From Parachlorella kessleri (taxonomy: Eukaryota; Chlorophyta; Trebouxiophyceae; Chlorellales; Chlorellaceae): a DNA stretch of 58,730 bases. Under the pieces are notes generated by a model that saw nothing but the letters and a program-made list of their open reading frames with translations, was not told where the DNA came from and made no database searches. Location of the stretch: positions 1-58,730 of the forward strand of contig BBXU01002030.1 of assembly GCA_001598975.1 (NCBI GenBank), in the 5' to 3' direction. The position numbers and the translations under genes are program-made. Shown here one piece after another: positions 25,803-38,100 of this stretch (position 1 is the first letter of the stretch; the number at the start of each line of letters is the position of its first letter).

Positions 25803-26446
25803 ATGCACGCTATCATGCACATCACTGTCCTGCCCCCTAGGCAATAGTTATCTTTTAGTTGATATTTGGTCTATCGCCTGAGTGTATGTATCTGCAAACT
25901 GTCCTCTACTTTGGCAAATATTTTTGAATGATGTCTTTGTTCGATCATACCTTCTGTCTATGGGTAAACCGGCAAGGACCTGAGCAACCGAAATAGTTAT
26001 TGAGCCGTGCGGGTCTACCATCCGCAGCTCTGAAGAACCTGGACAGGTGCCCGACTGGCACTATATAGTTTTATATAAGCATCAGTGCAACTTTGGGGGA
26101 GGTCGACCAACTCCTACCCTTCAAGGCTTGATGTGTATGTCAAGCTAAAGGGGTTTAATAGCTGCTCGGAGGAACCAAAATGCTTTCCTCCCAATAGCTG
26201 ATCAGGACTCAGGCAAGACGCAGAGCCCACCCCTGTCCAGCACAATTCACCACTATCTCCTCTGTTCGCCACTGGCAGCACCTGCTGACTACGCGCCCAA
26301 GAAGCGCATGCTGCGCCTCCAGCGCTCACTTCCTGACATCTTGCCAGGCCATGTGCCAGGCGATGCGAACAGAGGAGAGGTATGGGTGACGTGAACAGAC
26401 AGGGCTGAGTTGTCCAAAGCTACGCCCACATGCTCAGTGCGCCAAC
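25803..26446. other. Intergenic, GT47-A 3' side and PTH2 upstream region
   Basis: Two overlapping TATA-like stretches lie at 26062-26079 (TATATAG and TATATAAG), about 370 bp upstream of the PTH2 start; they are candidate promoter elements. At about 26197-26280 there is a degraded copy of the dispersed repeat that also occurs near 55.4 kb (shared core ACTCAGGCAAGAC, then CTGTTCGC). No gene seen. Confidence 0.4.
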
Positions 26447-27901
26447 ATGATGGCGAATTTCAATAGATTGCTCCCAGGGTTCTTGCTTGGCACGTTGGTG
26501 GGTTACACTCTCCGATGGTGGCTGCAACGCAAGGTGAGCGACCTTGCCTGCGCCCTGCACACTTTGTAGTCACCTTCAACATATCTTGCAAGTAAGCAAC
26601 GACTTGTAATCTGCCTGGCAACCATGCCTGGCAAACTGCCTGGCAACCAGCAGCTCCCAGCCATGAGGTTAGGACGAGGCGGGGACGGCACTTTCACCCT
26701 CTCCTTGCAGATAGATGAAGCCACTCACAAAGCCGCAGTAGTGGACGGAGGCAGGGCAGGAGAAGATGCTGCAGCACTGCGGCTGCGGCAGCATGCTCCT
26801 GAAGCAGGGGAGGAGGTCAAGATGGTGCTGGTAGTAAACAGCAGCCTGAAGATGCGGGCAGGCAAGATAGGTAAGCTAAGTGGGGAGTAACAGACGGGGC
26901 GGTCTCAACTGCGCAATCATGGGTTGCGGTGCTGTTGTGATAGCTTAGTGCCGCAAGGACTGGGTGGCCCTGCTTCTGCACTGGCCATTTCCCAGATTAT
27001 GGCCTCCTGCCCAGCCACCCTGAACCAACCAGCGTTGCCTATCAGACTGCTTTGCCCATGCTGGTCTCCTAAGCTGTGGTTACGAGGGCGGCACATATCC
27101 TAGCCGGAGGCCTGCTGCCTTCAGGCGCCCAGTGTGCACATGCGGCAGTTGGTGTGTTGGAGGAGCTAGGCGAGGAGGATCAGGAGCTGTTAGAACAGTG
27201 GGAGGAGTCGGGGCAGGCCAAGGTCTGCCTGAAGGCGGCAGACGAGGAGGAGCTGGTGAGTTCTCATTAGGATGGCAGGTAATGTGATCAGAGAGGAGGT
27301 ACGGGTATACTGGACTGACAGGGTTCTATGCACTTATGCTCTGTTCTCTGTTCTTTTGTTCTGAGTCCTTGTCCCAAATGCGTCAGGACAATGTCAATGT
27401 GTGTTATAGCAAGAGGGGTGGCAGAAGGCCAGGCTGTGGCTCTGGTATTGGTGATCAGAGAGCATGAGCAGCCACAAGCTGCAACCAAAGGCGCATCTTG
27501 TGGGTTCTAGTAAAGCTGTGGTTGGCAGGCCTCTGCTCTGTGTCTAGTACTATAAGGTGTGGGTGGAGGGGTAGTGGTGTTATGTGCGCCAGTGTACCTG
27601 TCTACCCGGCTGTGTGCCTCTGGTAAAGCATATACAGCATTTGGTAATGGTGGCACTCAGTCAGTGCGGACAGTGGAGAGGTTGGGGTGGATTGTACTTG
27701 CATTGTTTATGGTGGCAATTTGCGAATGTCATGCTGCAGCTGGCACTGGCGGCAGCTGCGGAGGCAGCAGGACTGGCTGCCTACCAGGTGCAAGACCAGG
27801 GAAGGACGCAGGTGGCTTACGGTTCCCGCACCGTCCTAGCAATTGGACCAGGCCCTTGCAGCCAAGTAGACCGGATCACAGGGCACTTGAAGCTGCTTTG
27901 A
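26447..27901 (+). CDS. PTH2: Peptidyl-tRNA hydrolase 2 (archaeal/eukaryotic PTH2 type)
   Basis: Four exons: 26447-26533, 26711-26870, 27125-27255, 27740-27901; 540 nt, 179 residues, the same length as the human enzyme. The N-terminus holds a membrane segment (residues about 8-25, [19 protein letters not shown]), as in the organelle-anchored animal form. The catalytic domain is complete: [20 protein letters not shown], then [42 protein letters not shown] and a closing ITGHLKLL. The enzyme hydrolyses the ester bond of peptidyl-tRNA released from stalled ribosomes, recycling tRNA. It lies between two inverted GT47 genes but shares no sequence with them. Intron 3 contains a copy of the dispersed repeat. 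The start is the first of two adjacent ATGs (26447 and 26450), which cannot be told apart. Confidence 0.93.
27270..27352 (-). repeat. Dispersed repeat copy in PTH2 intron 3
   Basis: Read on the minus strand, this segment matches 55141-55230 closely over about 80 bases: both share GAGCATAA, TGCATAGAACCCTGTCAG, ACCCGTACCTCCTCT and ATTACCTGCCA. A third copy lies at 44681-44760. By eye identity is about 80-85 per cent. It is non-coding. Confidence 0.8.
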
Positions 27902-28218
27902 TGCCCCCAGCATGAACACGGGCGCGGGACACTGTTAGACTAGGGCCGCACTGGTTGCCCGCTCCCTGGGAAGGGCATGGGGTATTATTTCGGGTTCCAT
28001 GCTTACCGAGTTTCCCAATCAGGTTAAAGAAAGAATGTCACATTGCCAGCCGTGCAGCTACCTAGCCTGCTCCCCTACAACTTCGTATCAATACATAGGG
28101 TTTCTTATTAGTTTGGCAGTGCAGTTGAAAACATCTGCCCCGAAAGCAGTTCGAGGGAAAACTGTGACGCCACCTTCACAAGTATCAGGAGGCAGGTGTG
28201 TCTGATCTATTGCACTAG
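27902..28218. other. Intergenic between convergent PTH2 and GT47-B
   Basis: About 320 bp between two stop codons. It should hold both 3' untranslated regions. No further feature recognised. Confidence 0.4.
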
Positions 28219-31200
28219 CTAGGACCCTTTCACTAGGGAGCCTAAGGACAACCGCCCGGCAATGAAAGCTGCCATGATGCACAAGAGATACACCGCATGC
28301 ATGCCAGCCCCTGACACAAAGCCCTGGCTGCCGCGCAACGTCCGGAGGCTTGGCGCCCCTCTGGGGTTCGCTGTGTACTCACTGCTTTGTCCCTCCTCGT
28401 GGCCCAGACCTGTTGAGGTACCGTCTAATGCGCCCTTCAGGGCCGTCCCACTACTATTGTTGCCCACCCACTCCTGACCCCCCGGCCCTTGCAAGGTAGG
28501 GCACTCCTGGCATGCTGGGCACGCTAGGCAAACTGGGCAGGGCTTGGGCTCTGGGCACGGTGTCTGCTGCTGCTGCTGCTGGTGGTCAGGGGTGGGGCAA
28601 TCCTGCAGGGGCCACAGGGGTCAAGTGGTGTGCATCTACACATCTCAGCTGCAGGTTCTATTTCAGAACAGCTTAATGGGTAGTTAGGATACAATGCCTG
28701 CCAGGGCTGTCAGGGAAAATCTCATTGCCGGGGGAATAGAAATTCTGGCGGTGACCCCGAAGAGCATGGTGAATTGCCTGGCCTTACGATCACCTGTTCC
28801 CTATAACACATTGACCAGGGAACGAAGTGTAGTCCTTGCCTCTCACCTGGGGCTGCTTGGGCGGCAGGTTGCAGTGTTCGGTGGGCTGAATAAGCTTGCC
28901 CTTGCGGTACCGGTACCGCTTCATGAGCGACCGGATGGTGAGGTTATAGGCCAGGCCGCCAAACGGCTCAGGGCCCTCGTCCCAGTGAAATGCCCGGTAC
29001 ACCCTGCAGGGAACAACCTTCACAACCTTCAGAAGACATGGGGCCTGGGAACTCAAAGGGTCAAGGATGTCCTCTTGGAAGCAGCACTCCGTACTCCGCA
29101 CTCCCACTCGCACACTGACCGCGGTGCCTTCCAAGAGCCCTCCCACGCGTTTGAGGTGTACCCTTGCAGCCTACGTGCTTCTTGATGTCCATGTCTGTCC
29201 GCATGTGCTACATTGAGCTGCCCACTCCAATGTCTCTGTACTCACTTCTTCAGCCCCTCCTGTAGCCTGGCGTACTCCTTGTCGTCTATGGCCCTCAGCA
29301 GCGGCCCCAGGTGGGGGATGTCCTCGTTGCTCAGCCGCACAGAGAAGTCCTGGTAGGGCAACACGTCCTCAAAGAACTGCGGAGGAGGAGTATGGAAAGC
29401 GGGTTTCTTCATCACGACAATCATACAATGGGAAAAAAAGGCAACACGTAAAGCCTGTGCAGGTTCTTGGTACGCAGACTGCTTCAGGGCTTGGATGGAC
29501 AGGGCTGGTCAAGAAGACTCACCTGGAAGACATAGTCCTGGATGATGACCGGCACGCAGCCATGCAGCACCACCTGGGGCAGCCGGATGCCCCAGCCATG
29601 GCCCCTGCAGATCAGAGACCGCTGTACTATAACATGGACATGGAAAGATGGAAATAAAATGCATGCCCTTTGTTTATTAAGATACAATGTTTTCTTAACT
29701 TATTCATCATGCCCAATGCTCTTCTTGACGCTTTCCTTCATACAACTGGGCCTGGTGCGCAAAGTAGGTCTCTAGAAAGAGGGGCCGTGCGGCTGTCTGC
29801 ATTTTTCATGGAAGTACTTACTAACAGAGAAGGCGCAGCAGAGGCCACTCCCTCACCAGGGTGCCATGCAGAACTTGTGGGTGCGCAGCTGCTCCTCGTA
29901 GTCGCCCACATACCCCTCAACAAACTTCACGTCCGGGTCGCTGCTGTTGGTGGCGTTGTAGAGCCGGAAAATCTGCTGCCGCGCCCCTGAATTGAGGGCA
30001 GGGGCGAGCCAAGCGCACTCAGCAGGTTGGGTCACCTGTCAATCGTTGGGCCTGCGACTTGGAGCCTCGCCCCCCATTGCCTTCCCACCCCAGCTTTGCC
30101 CCAACCTCATGCCTTTCCACCGCGCTTGCTCTTCGCCTCTGGTTGGTATCCTTCTGGGGTTGGATCGGTTCACACCACACGGCCAACAGAGACTTCAGCC
30201 TAAGTAGAGGCCTCACAGCCGGGCCCACTGCCTACCTCCGCTGTACTCCGAGTCCTCCATGCGCACACCCCCAGCCAGGAACAGCAGCTTGGTGCGCTCA
30301 GGCAGGGGAGGATCCGCGCTGGCCGACTGGGGGTTGAAGGTCCTGCAAGCCACCCAACACGCTGGGTGCTGACCCTGGCGGCGGCTGTTGTGGCTGACAC
30401 AAGCTTGCACGCGTGGGCCCTCAAGAACTGAAACACCAGCGGTGGGGTTTAGACCTCCGACACTGTAGCACCAGCATTGGGGGTACGGTGTGTGCTTGTC
30501 ACGGGCTGGCGTGAACACTCACTTGGTGACCACTTGCAGGGCGTTGACGATGTTAGGCGCGACCACTACATCCCTAGAGGGCTTGATGCACGCCTCCATC
30601 TTGCCTCCCATGCCCCCGAGGCTGTTGTTGAACTGGTAGTACCCAAAGTGCACCAGCCTGCAGGCTCACATGGGGCAAGGGCGAGGGTCGGTGGCTACCT
30701 GCTTCAGACATAGGATGAGTTCCTCTATGTCCCGGGTAGGTGATACTGACGCAGGTACACTGTTCTTGCCGCAGCAGGGAATAGCTCTGCTTAGCTTGGT
30801 GCTGCAGCTTTATAAAGAAAACAGGAGAGCCTTGAAGGGGGTTGGCAGTGATGGGGGGAGACACCTTAAATGGACATGCCAAAATTTCGGGTGTGTGTGT
30901 GGGTGGCTGGGTGGGGTGGGTGGGGGTGTGGGGGGGGGGGGGGGTTGGACCCTTCTTAAAGGTGACCTCTCGGCATCCTCATCTGCTAGAAGCACACCTG
31001 ATGCTCTCCTGCAAAAGCTCCTCCATATGGTAGTGGCACAGTCCTCGGTCCTGCATGCAACTACCACCGAGCAGGTAAGCAAAGAGCCACACCGTAGCCA
31101 TGCCGCATCTCCAGGTTCCTAGCCAGCAAACACAAACGTACTCTTTTTCTAGCGTAAGAGAGGACAAAGGCGACAATTGACGGAAGCTTGTGGCTGTGTC

Positions 31201-34200
31201 TGGGGTGTTACCTGTGTGGCAAAGAAGAAGTGGTCCGCGCCGCGAGTCCTGTTCCAGTAGGGGAACTCCCGCTGCACATACTTGATCACCCGTGTTAGGT
31301 GGGGGGCCGCCAGGCCAACATTGCTGGAGAAGTAGTACCTGCACGGTGGGGTGCGCATGGGGGAGATGTCATTGGGGCAGGGAAGGTAGCGGGGGTCCGG
31401 ACCCCAATGTAGGTAACCATGGAGGGGAGGCTGGATCAGTTGCAGATGGAAAGACAACGCTAGGAGTTGGGGCCCGTTGTCCACAGCTGGCCAAAGAACA
31501 TGTAACGCACGGACTACCACATCTGAGCCCCACAAGGCTGCATAGGTTCACATCAGCTAAATTGAATGCTATAGCTGCAGGCGATGCTGGCGGAAGCAGC
31601 GCTTTGGGACACTTACAGTAGCGAAGGTATGAAGAACATGTTGGCTTCATGAGGATTCTCCGTCCTGCAGCACGGATCCAGTGGATACACATCTGCGCCT
31701 GATGGCGGGGCGGCGGTGTCACAACAGCTGGTACTGGCGCACAGCTTCCAGGCACAGGCCAATCTAAAGTGGGAGTTGTTGGGCCGTCCCCTGGTAGGTA
31801 GCGCTAACTGCGCTGCTGATGAGGGAGCAATTGGCAGCTCCGTCGGCGAGCTTGCGCGCAGGCATTTGCATTAAAACACAATTTCCCGGCAGCACCCCTT
31901 GCATGCAGTTGGCCTCTACCAAGCAAGGCAGCAGCCACCACACCACAGCACTTGCCTGACCGACCAGTCCTTGAGAAAAGCCTCAATGAAGCGCTCATAA
32001 GAGATGTAGTTGGGGTCATGGAACAACATGTCATGAGCTAGGTCTGTGGGTAGGTCGTACATGTAGACTCGTAGCCTGTAGCAGCAGCAGCAGCCCGGTG
32101 TGGTGTCATGCATCATGAGTACGCTGTCAGGCTAACGATCAGGCCAGACCCCAAGGCGCAGGTGTAGTACATTACATTACATGGTACGAAAAGTACCTTT
32201 TACACGAAGTTCTGGGCCTGCAGCGGTTCATACTTCCCTCCGTTGGACAAAGCACCCCCATGCCACCCCCCCGCTGCAGCCCATGTTCAATGCACCCCCC
32301 CGTGAAGACAGCAAAGCTTAAATACCAGCGTCCCTACCAACATCATCCTGCCCATCCACCTGGCATCTATGCCAGAAGCTCCTGAGACTGGCTGTTACAC
32401 CTTGCTCCTGGTGCAGTGCAGGCCATGAGATCCAACTCGACAGAATACAGGGTTCATAGGCGGCAAGCAGCTGCTGCTGAGGGCCGTCGATTTACCTGGT
32501 AGCCGGTGGCAGAACATGTGGGTCAGGCTGGAACACCTTGCTCCTGCTGCAGTCCAGCCCCCACCAGCCCTCCTTACAGTGGCAGAAGCCGCGGTCACAT
32601 ACGCCGTTCCCGCCGCACTCATTGTAGCACGTGCCACCCTGCTGTGCCTCGCAAGCACGGCCCTGCGTCAGGGAGCACCACTTTTACCAAAGCGTTCATC
32701 CGCAACTCCCTCTACATGCTGTACAACGGTTGCGTCACAGGCATACCTTATCATGAGGACCAGGTGAAAAGCTACACTTGGGGCATCTTAGAAAGACAAT
32801 GCCTCATCCGCAATGTAAATGGCAAAGCATGAGATGAGGCATGGCTGACTGTAACGATCCTCCGTTGCTATCCCTTCTTCCTTGCCTTCACCACTAAGCC
32901 CTGCATTCAGTGCTTGAGGGCTGGCAAAATGTCTGTGCACAAATGCTGACCCCCTGCACTACCACACTGTGACAGCCAAGCCCACCTCATAGCCATAATG
33001 GCAGCCGCAGAAGCGCTGGTCCGGGGCCACCCCGTCCTCGTGGCACACGCCGCGCATGTTGCAGGAGTTTTCACACCTGCATATCATGAGTCTCAGACGT
33101 AAGAGGACACACGTAAGAGCAAGACACCTCTCGCCAGCAGTACGCAATGTTATGCATAGCTTGTCATAGTCGCATGTGCACAGATCAAAAGGAGGCACAG
33201 CTCTCATGCCCAAACAAGGGAGCAACCATGATTTCCAGGTTACCTCTGTCTTAGAGCACAGGACTGCCCCGAGGAAAAAAGGAGAAGACGTTGGCAGCAC
33301 CGCAATCACCATGTAAGAATGAAGGCAACAACTTGGTAGCAACTCAGCGTCCTAGGATAGCCATAACAGGCCTGCCACGTCTTTGTTCTTGAGCTTTCCC
33401 CCTTCTCACCTATTGTTAGGAACCGCATACACGTTGCCCCAGTAGAGCTTGGTGACCTCTTCCCGGGTCAGATTCCTGCGATCCTGTGGGAAGATACCCT
33501 CCCAGTACCGCGCCCTGGCATCGTCATGCTGGGGGGCATCAGAGATCTGGTCATGCACGGCAACAGAGGGCAGCCGTTTTGCACTCCCACTACAAGCCCT
33601 CATGCCACAGACTGTGATTCGGCCGACATGATCCTATTTCTACGTGTGTGCTGCAAGCAGAGTGTGAGCTCGCACTGCTGCAGCAACATGACCAGTCCTG
33701 AGCGTCTGCGTCCTGGAGTGCACAACAATAAGACGAGGCTTCGAAGGTGGTGAGCACAAAAAACCTTGATACAGCAGGGAGCACGCAAGCTTTGTACCAT
33801 GTGGACACAGCAACTCCTGGGGAAAGACAGTTTGTATATGATGCACATGAGCTCTCCCACTAAAACCTGCTTCATTCTTGCTGCCCACCAACCCGTCAGA
33901 CACTGAGCATTGTGCTGCTCCCCCCAACACCCCTAGAAACCCGCACCTGCTCCTCCTCAGGCTCCCCGTCCAGCTCATAGCACCGCGCCCGCGTCTCCAC
34001 ATGCGCCACGCACACACCTCCCTCCTGGCTGGCACAGTACATCTGCCAGCACTGCCGCAGGCAGGCGCAGTTCTGCGCCGGCACGCTGTTGCACGTCCAG
34101 CTGGAGGCGTTGGCACCCAGTGAGGTGCGGCAGGCTGGCAGCAGCAGCTGGGAGCAGTTGTCGCCGCCGTAGCCCCAGGGGCAGTCACAGCGCTGGGTTT

Positions 34201-34501
34201 CACGGTTGAAGTTGCCACGGCCGCCACACACTGCAGGTGCAGCAGGGCTGGTGGTTGGTTTGGGCGAGGAATCGTACGACCTAGCCTAGCTGCCTGATGT
34301 CTGCGCTGGCAAACCATACACAGTGCTTGTACTCACGCTGCTGCTCCGTACCGAGTGCACCAGCCACCCTGCAGAGTTAGACAATGCCAGCAGATGCCTT
34401 AGTGCGAGGGGTTTTAGATTGCAACACTTATCATCTACGAAGACAACTCACCATGTGCAGGTGACTGCCACCAGCAGCAGCACTACTGTCGGAAGTCCCA
34501 T
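28219..34501 (-). CDS. EGF-repeat exostosin-family glycosyltransferase (GT47), copy B
   Basis: Seventeen exons (minus): 34501-34452, 34368-34337, 34230-33947, 33546-33410, 33076-32986, 32662-32496, 32075-31956, 31664-31617, 31338-31212, 31050-30998, 30657-30523, 30342-30236, 29986-29857, 29604-29523, 29376-29246, 29003-28847, 28602-28219; 2,235 nt, 744 residues. Exons 1-16 match copy A base for base in length and phase; only the last is shorter (384 against 432 nt). Domains as in copy A: N-terminal signal (MGLPTVVLLLVAVTCTW), three EGF-like modules, the GT47 domain, a short Gln run and a C-terminal hydrophobic segment (AVYLLCIMAAFIAGRLSL). No stop or frameshift interrupts it, so it is probably functional. 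Intron 7 has the same GC donor as copy A. A TATA-like stretch (about 34576-34582) lies some 75 bp upstream of the start. Confidence 0.85.
30930..30944. repeat. Poly-G run in GT47-B intron 10
   Basis: Fifteen consecutive G on the plus strand within a G/GT-rich 60-bp stretch (about 30892-30950), in an intron of a minus-strand gene. Such runs are often wrong in length in assemblies. Confidence 0.9.
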
Positions 34502-35146
34502 GGCTAGGTCGGAGCCAGAGACACCCGCACTGCCTAATTAACATGCCATGCTAAAGCAACAGTGGGAGACGGGAGTACTATATGAAAGGACCGTTGTTGT
34601 GGGAGTAGCACGGTTGCTCAGTCGGGGGGGCACGATGGTCATCCGCACATCGGTCGTTAACTTCACACGGCCTCTATGTGTATGTGTTTGATGTGGTTTG
34701 GTTTATTGACCTGCAGTAGCCTTTGGACGTAAAGGCCCGAGGCATCCAAGGTAGTATACTTCGGATCTTGCCCTGGATCCCTTTGTAGCATGTGGCAGAT
34801 GAACATGCCGCAACAGTAGATGATACCAAGACTGAAGTGGCCAATGTGCCAGTACGGGGTCACCACCCAAACTGTTTGCCGTGTGTCAGTTTAGGAATAG
34901 CTGGCTGCTTGGATCTTATTTTTGTAAGGGGCTCTGTGGTGCACTTCGTTAAAGTGCCACCACTGTACCTAAGGGTGGGATAAGCACTCTTTCTCCTCGT
35001 TCCCAGTGTCCCACTCGCAGGGGCAGGCTGCAAGCACAACCAGGCGCAGAGATTCCCGGCAACTTATACAAGTAAGGAATACAACTGAATTATAACTGCC
35101 ACACCCTCCCCTGGGCACAGCTGCCGCCAGCTGCCATCTGCATGTG
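34502..35146. other. Intergenic between GT47-B and GET3, with small minus-strand open frame
   Basis: Upstream of GT47-B and downstream of GET3. A minus-strand open stretch at 34879-34663 reads TVWVVTPYWHIGHFSLGIIY and continues with a further hydrophobic run and a polar tail. It looks like a small single-pass membrane protein, and a possible acceptor (CTGAC, then AAACAG) lies just before it at about 34880. I found no ATG-bearing first exon, so it may be an orphan exon or chance. Confidence 0.3.
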
Positions 35147-38100
35147 CTATCGTCGCTGCTGGCCGGCTGCTGCAAGCTGCTGTTCCAACTGAGCCACCTG
35201 TGCCTGAAGTCGTTCAACCTCTTGCCGCAGTTGCAATACTTCTTCACTTCTGCTGCTGGTGTCGCTGCCATTCGCTGCCGCTGATGGCGCTTTGCTATCC
35301 CCGGCCGGGGCACCCTTGTATGGATCCCGCAGGAAGCGGGAGAAGGCTCTAATGGCATCAGGTCCCCGCACCTGCGGGGCAGCAACATAAACAAGCCATT
35401 AGGCTCCCCATTGCCACACCCACTGCCACAAGGCACTTGTCCAAATCTCCTAACGGCTGCCTGGCCATCCTGTGAGCCCTCATGAGCAGGGCATAAGCAG
35501 CTCTGGAGCTCGGGCACTCCTGCCTGCTTGAAGCTATTGGACCCTAAAAGACACAGGTAGCCCTGCCCCGTCTCTCGGCCCAGGCTCCCGTCCCGCCGCC
35601 CTACTGCGGCCTACTGCCAATTCCACCTTCTACAAGGGTTACTGCTATCAGGAACCCCGACACGGGGCATGCATGGCACATGACCCCACCTATACAGCAG
35701 CAATGGGGCGACCTACCTCTTCCTCTTGCAGTGGGCACTTGACTATGTGGAAGTCCTCGTACAGGTCGTAGAACTGCTCAAGATACTTCTGCTGCATGCG
35801 CACCCGAGCCGCCAGCAGCTTGGATGTGCCCACTGCAGCACAGCATAACACAGCGTTTCTAAGGAACATGCCTATAGTTATGCAGTAATCATTCACACTA
35901 AACTGTTTGGTTTGATCAGTTTCACTGTGCTCCTACGCCGCGGCACAGCATGACATGATTTTGACGCATGATGACCCGAGGCGGCTAGACTTCAACTGGC
36001 GACTTTGAGCACCGCACCCGAGCACTTCAGCCTCAAGCCTGGGAGTGATTCTTATGTTGCAGCTATGCAGCGGGTTCAGGTGTTGAACAAGGTGCAAGCA
36101 AAGCCCCACCTTCCTCAGGGAAGATCACTTGATTGATGACAATGTTGCGGCAGTCCATCTCAAACTTGGCTAGCTCCTGCATCATTGCAGCAACGCTGCA
36201 GGTCCACTTTCAACCCATACCATCATGCCTCACCGACCTCCTCCTCGTCCCCCCAGCTCACGCTCTTGAAAGCAGCCCACACGCCCACTCCAAAGGCTGA
36301 GCGGATGTTGCCATCAGCATCTGACCAAGAGAGCTTCCATAAGCACCTTAGTCAAAGAGACCTATCCGCTTCAGCAACTTGGCCTGAATCTCAGCAATCA
36401 CCCTTGGCCTGGCGCTACCAAGTGTCTAACCATGCTGCCCCAGGGTGCAAGGTGACCAAACATGCAGCTCAAAATGAAGAATGCCCATACAGTCGACCCC
36501 AGCAGCAAAAAGCACGACCCACCTGCACCAGCCGTTCCGTCTCGTACAGGCTGAGGAACTCGGGTATACACACGCACACAAAAGTGGTCAACTCGGGGTC
36601 ACGGAACTGGGCATTTACCTCCTCCACAACTTTCTGCAGCCACGCCATGAAAGTTGATTACAACAAGGTGTACGCCAGGAATGGGAATTCCCAAGGAACG
36701 GCCCTCGGGTTCTGGAAGTACTCGCATGGGGTGGAAGAGCAGGTGCACAGCCCTCCTGACGCGTGACAAGGACAGGCTGTAACTAAGGCATTCACGGACA
36801 GGCACGCTGTCATTCAGGCCTTGGATATACAGGCCTCCAGCAAAGCAGCCGAGCTATAGTGGCTCTCAGCCCAGCCACCCACCTTCAGTTGGTCCACCTT
36901 GCCCAGCAACTGATCCGCGATGTCCTCAGTGCCTGGGGCCCCCAGCATGCGTGTCATCTGGCTGGCCAGCCCGCCAAAGCTCTCCTTCAGGCTGATCAGC
37001 TTCTCCAGGCCCTTGTCTAGCGTGGTGGGGAACTGCAGCAGCCGCAGCGTGTGCCCTGCACATTGGAGACATGTGGTCAATATGAGAGTTACAAAGAGGC
37101 TGCGGGATGGGAAAGACACCCTTGACATGATGTGGTTGTGAGACTACAGGCACTTGTCTCACAAGCCCGGCGGTGCCCCACAGACTCAGATGTGAGGGTT
37201 ACGAGACAATGTAGCCTGAGGGCTGGTAGTACGCCATGCTAGGGCACCAAGTCATGCACAGCGAGGAAAGTTATGAAACTGTACCGAATATCCCAGGGAA
37301 GCGCACCTGTGGGAGCTGTGTCAAACACAATGCAGCTGTAATCCATGGACTGAACCTGCAGCACAAGGTACACAGCACACGACGCCGGTCGGCATGTCAG
37401 AAGGCGATCCCACACAGCCGCCGGGCTGAGAAATGCCCTCTCCTCTAACATCAAAACAGGACACACACGCCGGGTGCAGCCGTTGCCCCACAGGGCCTGA
37501 ATTTCATTGGCCTTACGAATGCCACCCTAGCCACAGCCACGAGACCTCCCAGAGAACGCAAGGAAAGAGGGAGATACAGGGAATTCTCACAAAGTAGCCA
37601 ATACAGGGCCAGCCTGACTGCCACTGCCTGTTTGGCCCCTGGTGCCACGGCCAGCACGTGTCACCCAGTATGCACCAGCCCACAGGTCATCAGGCCGCGC
37701 TGCACTGCACCTGCATTTTCTGTTCCCTGCTTTCTTCCCTGTTTACCTGCTTCATCACCTCCGCAAAGCTCATGGCTTCGTCTATGCCTGGGATTGAGGA
37801 CGAGATGTCAGCCAGGAACGACCCCGCCTCTTCTAGCACACCCAGCTCCCCCACATCCGGGGTAGGGTCCACCTCCTGCAGCAACCAGGTGGCTTAAGCT
37901 TCTTGAGTTGGCAGCACCCCAAGTTAGGCACAAGATACACAACCCTTACGCTGAGGTGAGTTGCAAGGACAGCAGCCATACGCTCGCATCTGGGACTTTC
38001 AAAATAGTGGCCCAGCTGTGTTGGCATCCTGGTCCAGCTCCTGCTGCCCTTGATCAAAGGAGGAACTTGGAGGAAAAAATCCACCCCAATATGCCCCCTT

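Larger units (their letters stand above)
19824..34501. repeat. Inverted gene duplication, GT47-A / GT47-B
   Basis: Arm A (19824-25802, plus) and arm B (34501-28219, minus) carry paralogous genes tail to tail around a 2.4-kb unique spacer holding PTH2. Exon 3 differs at about 8 of 284 positions, exon 8 at 1 of 48 and exon 4 at about 16 of 137. Introns align only in patches and differ in length. The duplication includes the first exon and the final coding exon; I could not follow it beyond the coding limits. Confidence 0.9.

Noticed and set aside
19824..34501. Inverted GT47 pair as an assembly palindrome
   Set aside because: Introns differ in length and sequence, exon 17 differs in length, and the spacer is unique.
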